64,000 bases of DNA from Dendrobium chrysotoxum (taxonomy: Eukaryota; Streptophyta; Magnoliopsida; Asparagales; Orchidaceae). Of the stretch, positions 42,511 to 53,049 are shown piece after piece. The notes below the pieces were generated by a model. The model was not told where the DNA came from and searched no databases. It saw nothing but the letters and a program-made list of their open reading frames with translations. The DNA is taken from positions 19,240,764-19,304,763 of the forward strand of contig CM034310.1 in assembly GCA_019925795.1 (NCBI GenBank). The letters are read 5' to 3'. The position numbers and the translations under genes are program-made. Every line of letters begins with the position of its first letter. Within the stretch, counting starts at the first letter, position 1.

Positions 42511-43629
42511 ATGTCTGGGTCCAGTAAGCGCGGTCGTATGATTGTCGGGAGCTCTTCCTCCTCTCGGCGCTTCGACGATCATTTTCTCTCCGCTGCGGAC
42601 GAGAAAGCGTATATCAAAATCAAGGAGGCAAAGTTCACTCCCTCCCGCATGCTCAATCAGGCCGCCCTAAATTTTGAGGTGATGAATCTATTCGCCTCCA
42701 CTAGCCTTCAATTCCTTCTGACTCTTGCTTTTCCATTCCACTCCGAACTATTATTTGAGTTTTTTGCAAACATCCGAGTCGACCTTGAAAACACTACCTT
42801 CACATTCTATGTCTGTAAACAGAATGTCGTTATCACCGTCAACGACATTGCTGAGCACATCGGGCTGTCCACTGACGGCCCTCGTCCCCAATCCATGATC
42901 TCCCACGACTATGATTGGACGTCCGTAAATATGACCCTTAGAGGTGTCCCCTCAAATCAACACCTACCACTGGTCCAAACCTTAAATCAAAATGCCCGTG
43001 TTATCCAGCATGTCCTACGCACATCTATTATACCTAAGGCTGGAGATCGCATCCATATTACTCCCCTACTGTCTGTCGTCACCTATCTCATTATGTCGGG
43101 CACAAAATTCAATGAAGCCCAAATGGTGTTTGACTACATTCATACCTTGTCTGCCTTCCGCTATCCCGGTGCCCGTCATAAATTGAACCTGGCCTTAGGG
43201 CATGTCATAGGCTACATTCTAGATGCAAAATACCAGCTTCATTATCCGCTCCCTCCTGATCACCTTCCTATCTTCTACTCGGATGCCTCCTTTCGTATCC
43301 TGTTCCATCGGGGGGCCGCTCCCGCCGATCCCGAGTTTGATGACGAGGAGGCTGCTGCTCCTGCTGACGCACCTCCGCCACCACCAATCCAACCACCTGG
43401 CCTTGCTCCTCCCGACTACCCTCACGATGACATTATTCGACGACTTGATCGTCTGGAGACTCGGTTGGATACTCACATTGCTCAGCAGCATCAGGAGCAT
43501 GACACGGATATGAAATGGTTTAGGGAGCGCTTCCAATCGATCGATCACCAGTTCGCCTCCCTTCATCAGTACCACCAGCTGTTTCCCGACCCTCCACCAC
43601 CACCTCCGGATCAGGATCCAGATTTTTAG
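42511..43629 (+). CDS. ORF3 of element B, complete 372 residues, plant transposon-protein-like
   Basis: The start is ATG at 42511, right after a TATA box and leader. Residues 1-25 are Ser/Arg-rich with K-R-G-R (possible nuclear signal). Residues of about 35-270 form a globular core with F-F-A-N-I, a Y-V-C-K stretch and D-I-A-E-H-I-G-L, then I-P-K-A-G-D, N-L-A-L-G-H and D-A-K-Y-Q-L. The 'F-x-A-N...I-x-x-x-L/I-G-L' pattern recalls the Pfam putative plant transposon protein family. Residues 280-303 are acidic and proline-rich. Residues 304-350 are helical with heptad-like charges, and the end is P-P-P-P-P-P-D-Q-D. There is no signal peptide or transmembrane anchor, unlike an envelope protein. 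Homologues are in A and N. A DNA-binding or anti-silencing role is speculation. Confidence 0.82.
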   Translation: MSGSSKRGRMIVGSSSSSRRFDDHFLSAADEKAYIKIKEAKFTPSRMLNQAALNFEVMNLFASTSLQFLLTLAFPFHSELLFEFFANIRVDLENTTFTFYVCKQNVVITVNDIAEHIGLSTDGPRPQSMISHDYDWTSVNMTLRGVPSNQHLPLVQTLNQNARVIQHVLRTSIIPKAGDRIHITPLLSVVTYLIMSGTKFNEAQMVFDYIHTLSAFRYPGARHKLNLALGHVIGYILDAKYQLHYPLPPDHLPIFYSDASFRILFHRGAAPADPEFDDEEAAAPADAPPPPPIQPPGLAPPDYPHDDIIRRLDRLETRLDTHIAQQHQEHDTDMKWFRERFQSIDHQFASLHQYHQLFPDPPPPPPDQDPDF

Positions 43630-43707
43630 ATTGTTGTAGTTGTTTCTATTTTCTGTTTGTTATCAGTGTACTTGGTTTTTCTTTTTTCTTCCCTTTTTGG
43701 TGTTGTC

Positions 43708-43720
43708 AAAAGGGGGAGAC
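43708..43720 (+). other. second polypurine tract-like motif of element B
   Basis: AAAAGGGGGAGAC preceded by GGTGTTGTC, about 80 bp after ORF3 and about 210 bp before the main tract. It is shared with A and N. Confidence 0.5.
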
Positions 43721-43827
43721 TTTTCTGTGTGTTCTGTATTATGTTTTTACTTACTATTAAATGTTATTGGTTGTTTATGTTGTCACTTCATTTATTTTTT
43801 TTTTCTTATTGTTTTATTTTTGTTATA

Positions 43828-43830
<3 letters not shown>

Positions 43831-43886
<56 letters not shown>
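43831..43886. repeat. (TA)n microsatellite
   Basis: About 27 TA units in the 3' untranslated region of element B. Element A has a poly-T run here. Confidence 0.9.
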
Positions 43887-43889
<3 letters not shown>

Positions 43890-43930
43890 GTAGAACATCT
43901 GTCCGTCAGATAATATTATTTGACACCATC

Positions 43931-43944
43931 AAAAAGGGGGAGAT
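43931..43944 (+). other. polypurine tract of element B
   Basis: AAAAAGGGGGAGAT abutting the 3' LTR. Confidence 0.85.
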
Positions 43945-44258
43945 TGTTGAAATCCAGGATCCCGAGCACTTAATTTTGATGGTGACAACTAATACTTACT
44001 GAGTACATATAGACTTCCGTTTGATTACAAATGTTTAACCTTTGTATATGAGGACTAACATTTCAGGTCAGATGCACACTGCTAAAGATTGCTGGAGACT
44101 CAAATTGGGTAGAATAGGATGTTGAAGAGTCTGTAATTTTTATTTCTTTAATTTTTCTTTTTGAGTCTGCCACAGAAGCATGCATGTGAAAGGAGCAACA
44201 ATGCACACACACAGGGGGAGATTTTTTCTTTTAAAATGATTAATTTTTTTTTAAACAC

Positions 44259-45091
44259 ATCGTACTGTACGATCTTGGATCGTACTGTACGATTAATTAA
44301 AATACTCAGGCTAACGGCTAATTTTCTAATGTTTAAGTTTACAAACTTATCGTACTGTACGATCCATATCGTACTGTACAATAATATGTAATTGTGAAAC
44401 CCTAGCCGCCAGAATAAGTTTGGTAAGTTTTCAAATTTGATTTTCTAAACTGATCGTACTGTACGATACTATTCGTACTGTACGATTAATTAAAACTTGC
44501 CAAAATTATCTCCCTAATCAGAAAATAAACGTTGGTTTCTAATTAATATGTCGATCGTACTGTACGATCGTATATTGTACTGTACGACTGACAGAGACGA
44601 TTTCATTCATCCCAGAGATCGTACCAGACGAAACCAAGGTTTTATGTTCTGTTCGTCCTGGACGATATTCATATCGTACAGGATGATATCAAGAAATGAA
44701 CTGATCGTACTGTACGACTGGTGGAGTGCTGGATGATTGACAGAGATAATTTTCTTCGTCCCAGCGATCGTACCAGATGATCCCAAGAAATTTTGAACTG
44801 ATCGTACTGGACGATATTCCTATCGTACAGGACGATATCATGAAAAACACTATTCGTACTGTACGATTCAATGAGTGCTGGACGACTGACAGAGACGAGT
44901 TCTTTCGTCCCGAGGTTCGTCCCACAGTTCGTCCCGTACGAACAGTACGAATCAATAGCATCGTACCGTACGATATACATATCGTACTGTACGATATGAA
45001 TAAAATTCGATACTTGTTCGTCTGTACTCATACTGGACGGAGCTGAAATTGTACTGATCGTACTGTACGATTATAAATCGTACTGTACGAA
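44259..45091 (+). promoter_or_regulatory. palindrome array in B 3' LTR
   Basis: Same set of palindromes as in the 5' LTR. Many differences between the two LTRs fall in the CG of palindromes (ATCGTACAGGATGAT here, for example). Near 45047 one half-unit GTACTGATC has been added. Confidence 0.7.
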
Positions 45092-45135
45092 CAGAAACGC
45101 AAAAGTTGAAACTCTTAGGGTTTTCTGAAGCCTGA

Positions 45136-45144
45136 TATAAAAAA
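45136..45144 (+). promoter_or_regulatory. TATA box of B 3' LTR
   Basis: TATAAAAAA in the conserved position. Confidence 0.5.
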
Positions 45145-45914
45145 CAACTTATTATTTTTCTAGAGAAGTTGTTGATCAATCCTTTGCTGTGAGAGGCTTG
45201 GAGGAAGAAGGGGATTCGTAAAGAGAAGTTTTTGGAGAGATCTAGGGCTTGAGAGAGGAAGGTGAAGGTGAGCTTGAGCGTGAGGGAGAAGTAGTGTGAG
45301 GGGATCACACGGTGGCTCCAAGCTAGCTGCATGCTTTGCTCCTCTTGTGGCTTTGGAAGCTTCAAGAACATTCTCGAGGGAAGAGTCACTTCAAGATCAA
45401 CATCGCCAAGGTACTCTGCCATCTCCAGGAGGGAGAAAAAGGAGAAGGTCCGCTGCCGTCATCAGGAGGGTGACATAGCGTTTGGTATTCCGCCGCACCG
45501 AGGGAGGTGCAAGTGAGTATTGTAAAGGCTTCTCCGCCTTGCTGTGGGGGCAAAAGGAGAGTCAACTTTTATTAGTGCAAATCCCGGAGTAGAGGACTCC
45601 GGGGAGTGGACGTAGGTCAAGTGACCGAACCACTATAAAAATCTCTGGTGTGTTTTTTCCTGTTTACCGTACTTTACTTTTCATGCTTTAAATTTGTGCG
45701 TTTTAATTGCTTGGTGAAAAATCGGTATTTAAATATTGTAGTGTAAAATCCAAAATTGAACTGTCAATTTCGTAGTTGTGAACGTTGTATTTGCTTCCGC
45801 ACGTTAGTCGTTAAATTATGTTTTAAAAATACAAAAAAAAATTAGAACTCTTGTGTAGGGTTAAATTTTTAAAATACCAATTCACCCCCCCTCTTGGCGC
45901 ATCTCGTACTTTCA

Positions 45915-45919
45915 AACAT
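45915..45919. repeat. target-site duplication AACAT, right copy of element B
   Basis: Matches 34911-34915. Confidence 0.9.
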
Positions 45920-47371
45920 TACAGTGCCGAGGTGCTAGTTCATTTTTTACCTCCTTAATACCACCTTATCCACTACCACACGCTTGAGCCTAATCCTATA
46001 CCTACTATAAATAATGTTCAATTTTATTATTTTGAGAGTTCAATCACTTGAGAAAAAAGTTTATATTTTTTTCAATGTATTTCTTTAATGCCCCATTAGA
46101 TTAAAGTCAAAGGGAGGCTAGAGAAGTGCGAGATACATTCTCTAGGAGATATATGCCTACGCTTGTATAAGCAACTCTATAAGTGGTAGAAGTTGTGTAG
46201 CAAAGATCATTTAGTCTTTCCTGATAATAAACTTTTTACTACTTTGCTTGTACTTTATTCTTCTACAAATAAAATGAATATGAGTTTGCTTACCTTTTCT
46301 TTCATGTCTAGCTAATTCTCTTATTTTGGGCTGATATATAAAGAGCATATTAAGTACTAATATATACACTTATGGTTTAATAAAAATATTAATATTTTTA
46401 ATATCTCCCATTTTTTATTTAATGCATGTAATGATCATATATGTAGTTAAAACTTAGTGTGATGTATAACCTCGACGGAGGAATGCTAGAATAATTAAGA
46501 ATACCCAAATGGAATATTAGCATGCCTAGACATATGATATTTAAATATTCTAGGTTTTATGGAGATAATATAATTATAGAAAGACTAGTAATCTTTTTTT
46601 TCACTCCTATAAGCCTGATAGAGATCTAGGGATACACATGCTCTAATACACATATATAATTAAGAGTCCAATTAGGAAAGCTATGTAATTTACATGCATC
46701 AGTCCAAAACACTTTTATCTCATTAGTATCAACCATTTCTACTTATATTTTCATTTAGTGGGAGGAACTCGAAAGCCTCATTTTTCATTTTACTAAGATA
46801 AATTCATAAAATTAGAGTAAGCAGTGATAATTTTGTTGCGATTTAGTAAAGCACTTCCTTATGGGTTCAACATTCTACTCTATCACTTTATTATTTGATT
46901 CAGCACGTATACTTACGTAAATTAGTGGGCTATTATAAATTTTATATAAAAGAAAAATATAAGCATATTTTAAATTCAACGAGTTTCACATTAACTCACC
47001 ATTAACCTCACACCGCCCCGCATTAGTAAACTTTTTGAAGATTTTATTTATCAAGTCCGGCTTTCATTAATAACTCAGAAAGCCAATCATCTCAATAAGA
47101 AAATTAATATGTCTAATTGATGTGATCATATTCCCCACTAAGATACGAGGATGCACTATTCAATGCAAAATATGGCCATTATATTAAGGAGGAAGAGTAA
47201 AAGAGAGGCTCATAAGCTTGTGCAAGTCATATTAATACTAATGAAATACATCTAAGATGAAAGAGAAATATACACAACCCATCTTAGCTAGGTGATTAGC
47301 AACTTTGGCCTCACTAATAAATTCATCAATCAATTCAAAGATTAACATATTCGAATGTGTAATATGATTAT
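45920..47371. other. right part of the host LTR, then unrecognised sequence
   Basis: Up to about 46060 this continues the sequence broken by element B and includes a TATA-like CTATAAATAAT at about 46005. From there to element C I see no gene. The stretch is AT-rich with no long frame. Confidence 0.4.
47367..47371. repeat. target-site duplication ATTAT, left copy of element C
   Basis: Directly before TGAAAGATC. The same bases are at 51986-51990. Confidence 0.85.
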
Positions 47372-47590
47372 TGAAAGATCTCTTGCCTAAGATGTGGGCT
47401 TGAGAATCTTGAATTAAAGAAAGAGACGACGCAGAGCAAAGTGAAGATAAGAAGGAATAGAATTCATTTCATTCTATAAACAGTAGACTACAACACTATA
47501 TATAGACATAGGTAATACAAGAAAGCAGAAATGAAGTAGACACGCCAGCATTTATTAAATGAACTGTGCTGACGTGTAGGTGTTCTAACA
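47372..47590 (-). repeat. element C 3' LTR
   Basis: 219 bp, on the plus strand TGAAAGATCTC...TTCTAACA. It contains 'CACTATATATAGACATAGG', so a TATA box is present on the minus strand as well. Confidence 0.92.
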
Positions 47591-47602
47591 GTCCCCCACA
47601 AA

Positions 47603-50600
47603 TTAAGCATTCGATGGACGAATGTTTAATTTGGTTCGAAGATTGTGAAACTGACTGGCCGGTAGCGGTTTGGTAAGGATGTCTGCAAGTTGATCGGTAG
47701 TGCTGATGTGAGAGATGTTGATTGCACCAGCTTTGATATGTCCACTGATGAAATGATAGTCTATTTCTATGTGTTTTGTCCTTGCGTGAAAGACAGGATT
47801 GTTGGCGAGCGCTATAGCGGAGGTGTTGTCGCAGTAGATGGTTGTTGGAGTATGTTGAGGAATGTGAAGTTCGGCGAGAAGACGACGAAGCCAGAGAACG
47901 TCAGAGGTGGCGGATGAGATGGATCTGTATTCTGCTTCAGTAGAAGATTTAGCTACTGTGACTTACTTTTTGATGGTCCAGGAGATGAGGTTGGTGCCGA
48001 GAAAAGTGCAGAAACCGGATGTAGATTTCCTGCGACTGTATCCGCTGCCCAGTCTGTGTCCGCGTAGGTTCGTAATTGTAGATCACCTGTAGAGATAGGA
48101 GTGCCAAAACTGATAGTACCTTGTATGTACCGGAGAAGTCGTTTGAGATGGTTAAAGTCGGTGTTGCTTGGTTGGTGCATATGTTGGCAGACGGAATTTG
48201 TTGCGAAGGCAATGTCTGGTCTTGTAATGGACAAGTATTGTAGAGAGCCTGCCAATTTTCTGTAGAGCTGAGGATCGGAGAAGGGAGTGTTGTCAGACGT
48301 ACCTTTGGGGCGTTGTGGTGACATAGGAGTGGAGACTGGTTTGCAGCCGGAGAATCAGGCGGTTTGAAGGAGCTGTTGCGCGTAGTGCTGTTGTGAGAGG
48401 AAGTAGCCGTTTGAAGTTTTGATGTTTTGTATGCCGAGGAACACGGAAATGTCGCCGAGTTGTTTGATACTGAATTTGGAGTTCAGTTGCTGAAGTAGGA
48501 GATTGATTTTGCATTGGTTGGAACCTGTAATAAGGATGTCGTCAACGTATATTTGAACAAATATCTGAATGTTGTCGTGATGGTATAGAAGCAATGAGGG
48601 ATCGGCTTTGCTGAATATGAAGCCGAGTAACTGTAGACAATCGGTGAGTTTGTTAAACCATTGTCTTGGAGATTGCTTTAAGCCGTAGAGAGTTTTGTGT
48701 AATTTGCAGACATGACTGGGATATTGAGAGTCGACGAATCCAGGAGGTTGTTTCATGTACACATCTTCTTGAAGATCGTCGTAGAGGAAGGCGTTGGAGA
48801 CGTCTAATTGAAGGATGGGCCATTGGCGGTGAAGGGCGAGCGTTATGAGAGTGCGAATCGTAGGCATTTTGGCGACCGGGCTGAAGGTGTCGGTGTAGTT
48901 GATGCCGAATTCTTGTGAGCAACCATGGGCAACGAGGCGAGCTTTGTATCTGGACGATTGGCCATTAGGATCGCGTTTAATTTTGAAAGTCCATTTACAT
49001 CCGAGGATGGGTTTGTCCTGAGGTGGTGGGATTAAGGACCAGGTGGCTTGTTTCTGAAGAGCCATAAATTCGGATGACATGGCGGTGCGCCATTGCTGGT
49101 GTTTGATGGCTTGGGAGTAGGATGTGGGAGTGAAGTCAGAAGAGGATGTGACGGAGAGATCGAAGATCTGTTTAGGGCGAGAGATGCCGGACCTGAGTTT
49201 GGTTTGCATGGGATGCCTTGAGACGGGGGGTGGTTAGGATGAACAGGATTGTGTAGAGCTAGGGGAATTGGAAGCTGTCGGGATAGAGACCGACTGGTTA
49301 GTGTGAGGTAAACTGGAAGAGCTATCCGATAGATGTGATTGAGCAGGAGGAGTAGTGTGCTGTATTGTGGATATGTGGGAAGGTGGGACAAGGAGGAGGG
49401 GAGAAAGTGGCGAGATGGACGAGGTGGCGGAGGTTGGTTGGGTGGGGGTTTGGAAGGGAAAAATATGTTCGTGAAAAACGACGTGACGAGAGATGTGCAT
49501 TTGTTTGGTGTGAATGTTGAAGCATCGATAACCTTTATGAAGATTAGAGTAGCCGAGGAATATACATTCGTGAGAGCGAGGTGAGAGTTTTCTAGAAGTT
49601 TGGGGTTGCAGCCAAGGAAAACAGAGACAACCGAAGGTGCGGAGATGGTCATAAGCGGGTGAGCGATTATATAATTTGTGAAATGGAGTGTGCAACGAGA
49701 TGGCTTTTGATGGGAGGCGATTGATGAGATAGTTTGCAGTAGCGAGAGCCTCGGCCCAGAACTGGTGAGGCAGGTTAGCCGCATGAAGGAGAGTTCTGGT
49801 TAGTTCAAGTAAGTGGCGATGCTTACGTTCGGCTAGCCCGTCTTGTTCGGGAGTGTAAGGACAGCTTATTTGATTGGTGATGCCGTGGTCTGTGAGGAAT
49901 TTGCGAAAAAGATTGCTTGTAAATTCTCCTCCTCCGTCTGACCGGAAGGTTTATATATTACAATTGAATTTGTTATTGATGAGTGTATGAAATTGTTGGA
50001 ATTTCGAAAATGTTTCTTGCTTAGAATTCATAAAGTAGATCCAGGAGAAACGTGAAAAATCGTCAATGAAAATGACGTAGTATTTGTATCCATTTAGAGA
50101 CATTTGTGGAGCGGGGCCCCAAACATCAGAGTGAATAAGCTGAAAAGGTTTATTACAGGATGAAACTCTTTCAGTGAAGGGTAGTTTGTGGCTTTTGGCC
50201 ACATTACAAGAGATGCATATAGGAGAAGTAGAAGAGGAACTGCGGAGAGCTGGGATGAGCTGGGCGAGAGATGAAAGAAGGCGCCAATGAGGGTGTCCGA
50301 GACGAGCGTGCCAAATGGAGTGGGATGTAGCGGAAGCAGTGAGAGCAGTGACGTTCTTGGTGGAGGGAATGGAGATGCGGTATAAGCCGTCACGACTGCG
50401 ACCATGTAGAAGCAACTAATTGTCCCGAAGATCCTTGATAACAAAGCCGTTAGTGTCAAAACAAATTGAAATATTGTTATCGGTTGTTAGTTTAGAGATA
50501 GAAAGTAAATTATGGGATAGAGATGGAATGTGTAACAGATTGCGAAGATAGAGCGTACGAGCCGTGTCCGGTAGAGGTAAGAGGCCTTGACCGGTGTTGT

Positions 50601-51717
50601 GGATGGGCATTGTACTGCCGTTTGCGATGGAAACAGAGTCCAGTCCATGATAAGGATTGGACTGGTGAAGGTTGGAGGCGTCGGAGGTCAAATGTGAGGT
50701 TGCGCCTGTGTCCAAGACCCATTCAATGGTTGGAGCGATCTGCTGGTGGGTGAGAAGAGCCCGCTGATTTGATGAAGAAGAGGAAGGAGCGTATTGGAGA
50801 TTGCATCTGTGCCAACAATTTAAAGCAATGTGGCCTGTCTTGCCGCAAATTTGGCATGTAGGTCGCGAAGTAGAGGATTGATTGCCTGAAGGAAGGTTTT
50901 GTTGGGGTGCTGAGTGGCGGAAGTTGGATCCTCTTCCGTGAGTTTTGTTAAACCTGCCGCGGGTGGGTTTGTTGTGAGTTGACAGAAGTGCTGTATTGTC
51001 CGGTTGAGCTTGAATTTCTTTGCTGTGTTCATGTTGCAAGTTTATTTCTTCACTGCAAAGCAAGGAGTAAAGGATATCGAGGCTTATAGGATTCAAGGAG
51101 GTGCGTATTGCGGTCTTGAACGGATTATAGGTGGCTGGAAGTCCATTCAAGATGTACAAGATGATGTCCTCGGTGTCGATTGTGGAGCCGGCGGCGGTTA
51201 TGTTGTCAACAAGGTTCTTGATTTGGGTAAGGTATTGTTGCATTGTACAATCTTTCATCTGGATTTGGTGGAGCTCGTTCTTGAGCTGAATAACCCGAGA
51301 CCGGTTTGTAGGTTGTAGCCGGCGTTCGAGAGTGAGCCAGATGTCGTGGGCGGTGGTGAGCGTGAGAACGTAGGGAAGCACGGCGGGGGAGATTGTAGAT
51401 AACAGTGCTGATATAAGATTTTTATCTATCAGCATCCAGAGATTTTGGTCGGCGGGAGAGGCTGTTAAGGGGCACACGGTGGCTCCTGTGAGATGGTCGC
51501 TGAAGCCGTTTGCCGAAAAATGCTGGAAGATTTGTAAACGCCAGATGGCGTAATTTTCATTGGTAAGAATTGTGGGAACCAGGTTCTTTAAGTTGGAGAT
51601 TAGAAACTTGAGCGGTGCAGGAACGGTGAACTCGACGAGGCTGTCAGAGAGATTCGAAGTCCGTCGAATGGATGGAGCGTCCGCTGATGGCGATGCGGTG
51701 GATCCCAGATCGGCCAT
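47603..51717 (-). pseudogene. gag-pol of element C with several breaks
   Basis: ATG at 51717 and the final TAA at 47603. Gag runs to a single zinc knuckle C-Q-I-C-x4-H-x4-C near 50856-50815. Protease has L-D-T-G-A-T near 50710. The integrase zinc region has W-H-A-R-L-G-H near 50320, and the core has S-D-V-W-G-P, S-D-G-G-G-E-F and G-L-A-E-R-K. RT is at about 49110-48370 with Y-V-D-D, then RNase H ends in A-D-I-L-T-K-P-L. Breaks: TAG at 50416-50418, TAA at 49951-49953, a frame change in the integrase-RT linker near 49230, TGA at 48355-48357 after RT, and a further frame change near 47960. All active-site motifs that I checked remain readable. Confidence 0.9.
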
Positions 51718-51750
51718 TGTAGAAGAAAGAAAGAAAAGCGATTGAGCCTT

Positions 51751-51765
51751 GTGGCTCTAATACCA
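51751..51765 (-). other. primer-binding site of element C
   Basis: On the minus strand TGGTATTAGAGCCAC directly follows the 5' LTR. It is a Met-tRNA complement with one change. Confidence 0.8.
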
Positions 51766-51985
51766 TGAAAGATCTCTTGCCTAAGATGTGGGCTTGAGAA
51801 TCTTGAATTAAAGAAAGAGACGATGCAGAGCAAAGTGAAGATAAGAAGGAATAGAATTCATTTCATTCTGTAAACAGTAGAGTACAACACTATATATAGA
51901 CATAGGTAATACAAGAAAGCAGAAATGAAGTAGACACGTCAGCATTTATTAAATGAACTGTGCTGACGTGTAAGGTGTTCTAACA
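51766..51985 (-). repeat. element C 5' LTR
   Basis: 220 bp, near-identical to the 3' LTR. Differences include GACGATG for GACGACG and GTAAGGTG for GTAGGTG. Confidence 0.92.
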
Positions 51986-51990
51986 ATTAT
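51986..51990. repeat. target-site duplication ATTAT, right copy of element C
   Basis: Matches 47367-47371. Confidence 0.85.
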
Positions 51991-52500
51991 AACTCAATAT
52001 TTTAAAAATAAAATGAGAAAATAATTAAAATAGTCTATTGATTATTTATGAAAGATCAAAATGATCCCAACTATATTAAAAAATCGTTTTTATCCATTAA
52101 CTCATTCAACATGAACCAAAATAGTCATATTATAAGACTACTTTAATTCTTTTTTATGATCTTGATAAAGAGCCAAAGATCATTTTAATTCCTTTTCTAA
52201 AATAAATATAGAAATAATACTCATTTTATATACAAGTAATTATTCGAATAAAAAATCGTAAGATGTGATTGTAATAGATAATTCACCATTTGCTTTTATA
52301 TAACCCAGCATATGAAAATATTATGTACGAAAATTTTCTGAAATAATATCTCTAAATTACTGATGTAAAATTTTACAGTATAATTTTACTAATGGCATTT
52401 CGTAAATTTTTATAAACTATTGATGGCTTCTCGGACATTTCGCATAAAAAGCTCCAGACGGCGCAGTATTTCGTCTCCTTTCCCGATAAGCTCAGTGATG
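51991..52500. promoter_or_regulatory. presumed upstream region of the TCP gene
   Basis: AT-rich until about 52440, then an abrupt rise in GC and a CT-rich leader-like stretch (52541-52570). I cannot point to a single convincing TATA box. Element C begins at its left edge. Confidence 0.35.
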
Positions 52501-52628
52501 GCTGGAATGGCAACGCCTAGGGCATCGAAGTCCGAGCTTCCCCTTTCCCTCTCTCTCTCTTTCTTATATTCTCATTTTCTAAATTAAACTAAATTAATTC
52601 CTCTTCTTCTAGCTTCTTCTTCCTCGCA

Positions 52629-52637
52629 AAACCCTAA
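52629..52637 (+). promoter_or_regulatory. telo-box in presumed TCP leader
   Basis: AAACCCTAA in a CT-rich stretch. Telo-boxes are common near plant transcription starts. Confidence 0.35.
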
Positions 52638-52691
52638 CCCAAAATTCTCTCTTTCGAACTCGCTCCTCCTCCAGCTCTCCTCTGACTGATA

Positions 52692-52769
52692 ATGGCGGAC
52701 TATCCAGACTACGATTATGAGTGCAGAGAAAGTACATCCCGTCGATTCCGGGTCGGTGTCGAGTCCTGA
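52692..52769 (+). other. upstream ORF (25 codons) in presumed TCP leader
   Basis: ATG to TGA starting M-A-D-Y-P-D-Y-D-Y-E. It precedes the putative leader intron. It may restrain translation of the TCP reading frame, or be the first exon of something else. I recognise no domain. Confidence 0.3.
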
Positions 52770-52799
52770 TTAGCCGCTAAAAGATATGCTGGATCCGCA

Positions 52800-53049
52800 G
52801 TAAGTTTAGATCTCATTACCTGTCTCCTTGTTTCCCCGGATAATAGGGAAGGTGTGTTGTTCAGCGTTACGTTTTCCCGTTCGTTTACTGGTTCCCCTTT
52901 GATGGTTCTATTTTTGCCTTTTATTAAAAGCGGAGCTCTTCTTTTTTGTTCTTTAATTTTATGCTAATTAATTGTGGTACTAACTGTCTGAAATCGAGCT
53001 AGCTCTGCGCGCTTCTGTAGTGAGGCTTCTGCCTTCTGCCTGCTTGCAG
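52800..53049 (+). other. putative 5' leader intron of the TCP gene
   Basis: A good donor, GTAAGT at 52800, and an acceptor after a pyrimidine-rich tract, CTGCTTGCAG ending at 53049, frame 250 bp. The inside is T-rich. A leader intron is plausible, but only transcript data can confirm it. Confidence 0.4.

Larger units (their letters stand above)
34916..45914 (+). mobile_element. element B: complete 11.0-kb Sirevirus-like Ty1/copia retrotransposon
   Basis: Complete from TG to CA with a 5-bp duplication AACAT. Parts: 5' LTR 34916-36877, primer site 36880, gag with two nonsense codons, one uninterrupted 1004-codon pol frame, internal palindrome array, TATA box, complete ORF3, two polypurine tracts, 3' LTR 43945-45914. 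LTR ends differ at roughly thirty or more positions by eye, many of them C/T or G/A at CpG, so B is older than A. It is inserted into an older LTR-like sequence. Confidence 0.95.
43945..45914 (+). repeat. element B 3' LTR
   Basis: 1970 bp, TGTTGAAATCC...CTTTCA, with the same array (44259-45091), TATA box (45136) and hairpin as the 5' LTR. Confidence 0.95.
47372..51985 (-). mobile_element. element C: 4.6-kb short-LTR Ty1/copia retrotransposon, minus strand
   Basis: Two LTRs of 219 and 220 bp, a 5-bp duplication ATTAT, a Met-tRNA primer site with one mismatch (TGGTATTAGAGC), a GGGGGAC tract before the 3' LTR and one gag-pol region. Short LTRs, a single zinc knuckle and compact size suggest the Ale/Retrofit lineage, which I cannot confirm by eye. 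The LTRs differ at only a few positions, yet pol is broken, so it is a fairly young but dead copy. It ends about 0.5 kb upstream of the presumed TCP transcript start. Confidence 0.92.

Noticed and set aside
42511..43629. Envelope-like gene, as expected after pol in some Sireviruses
   Set aside because: No signal peptide, transmembrane segment or glycoprotein pattern. The sequence fits a plant transposon-type protein better.
47690..48092. Plus-strand frames across element C
   Set aside because: They are antisense shadows of RNase H and RT of the minus-strand copia pol.
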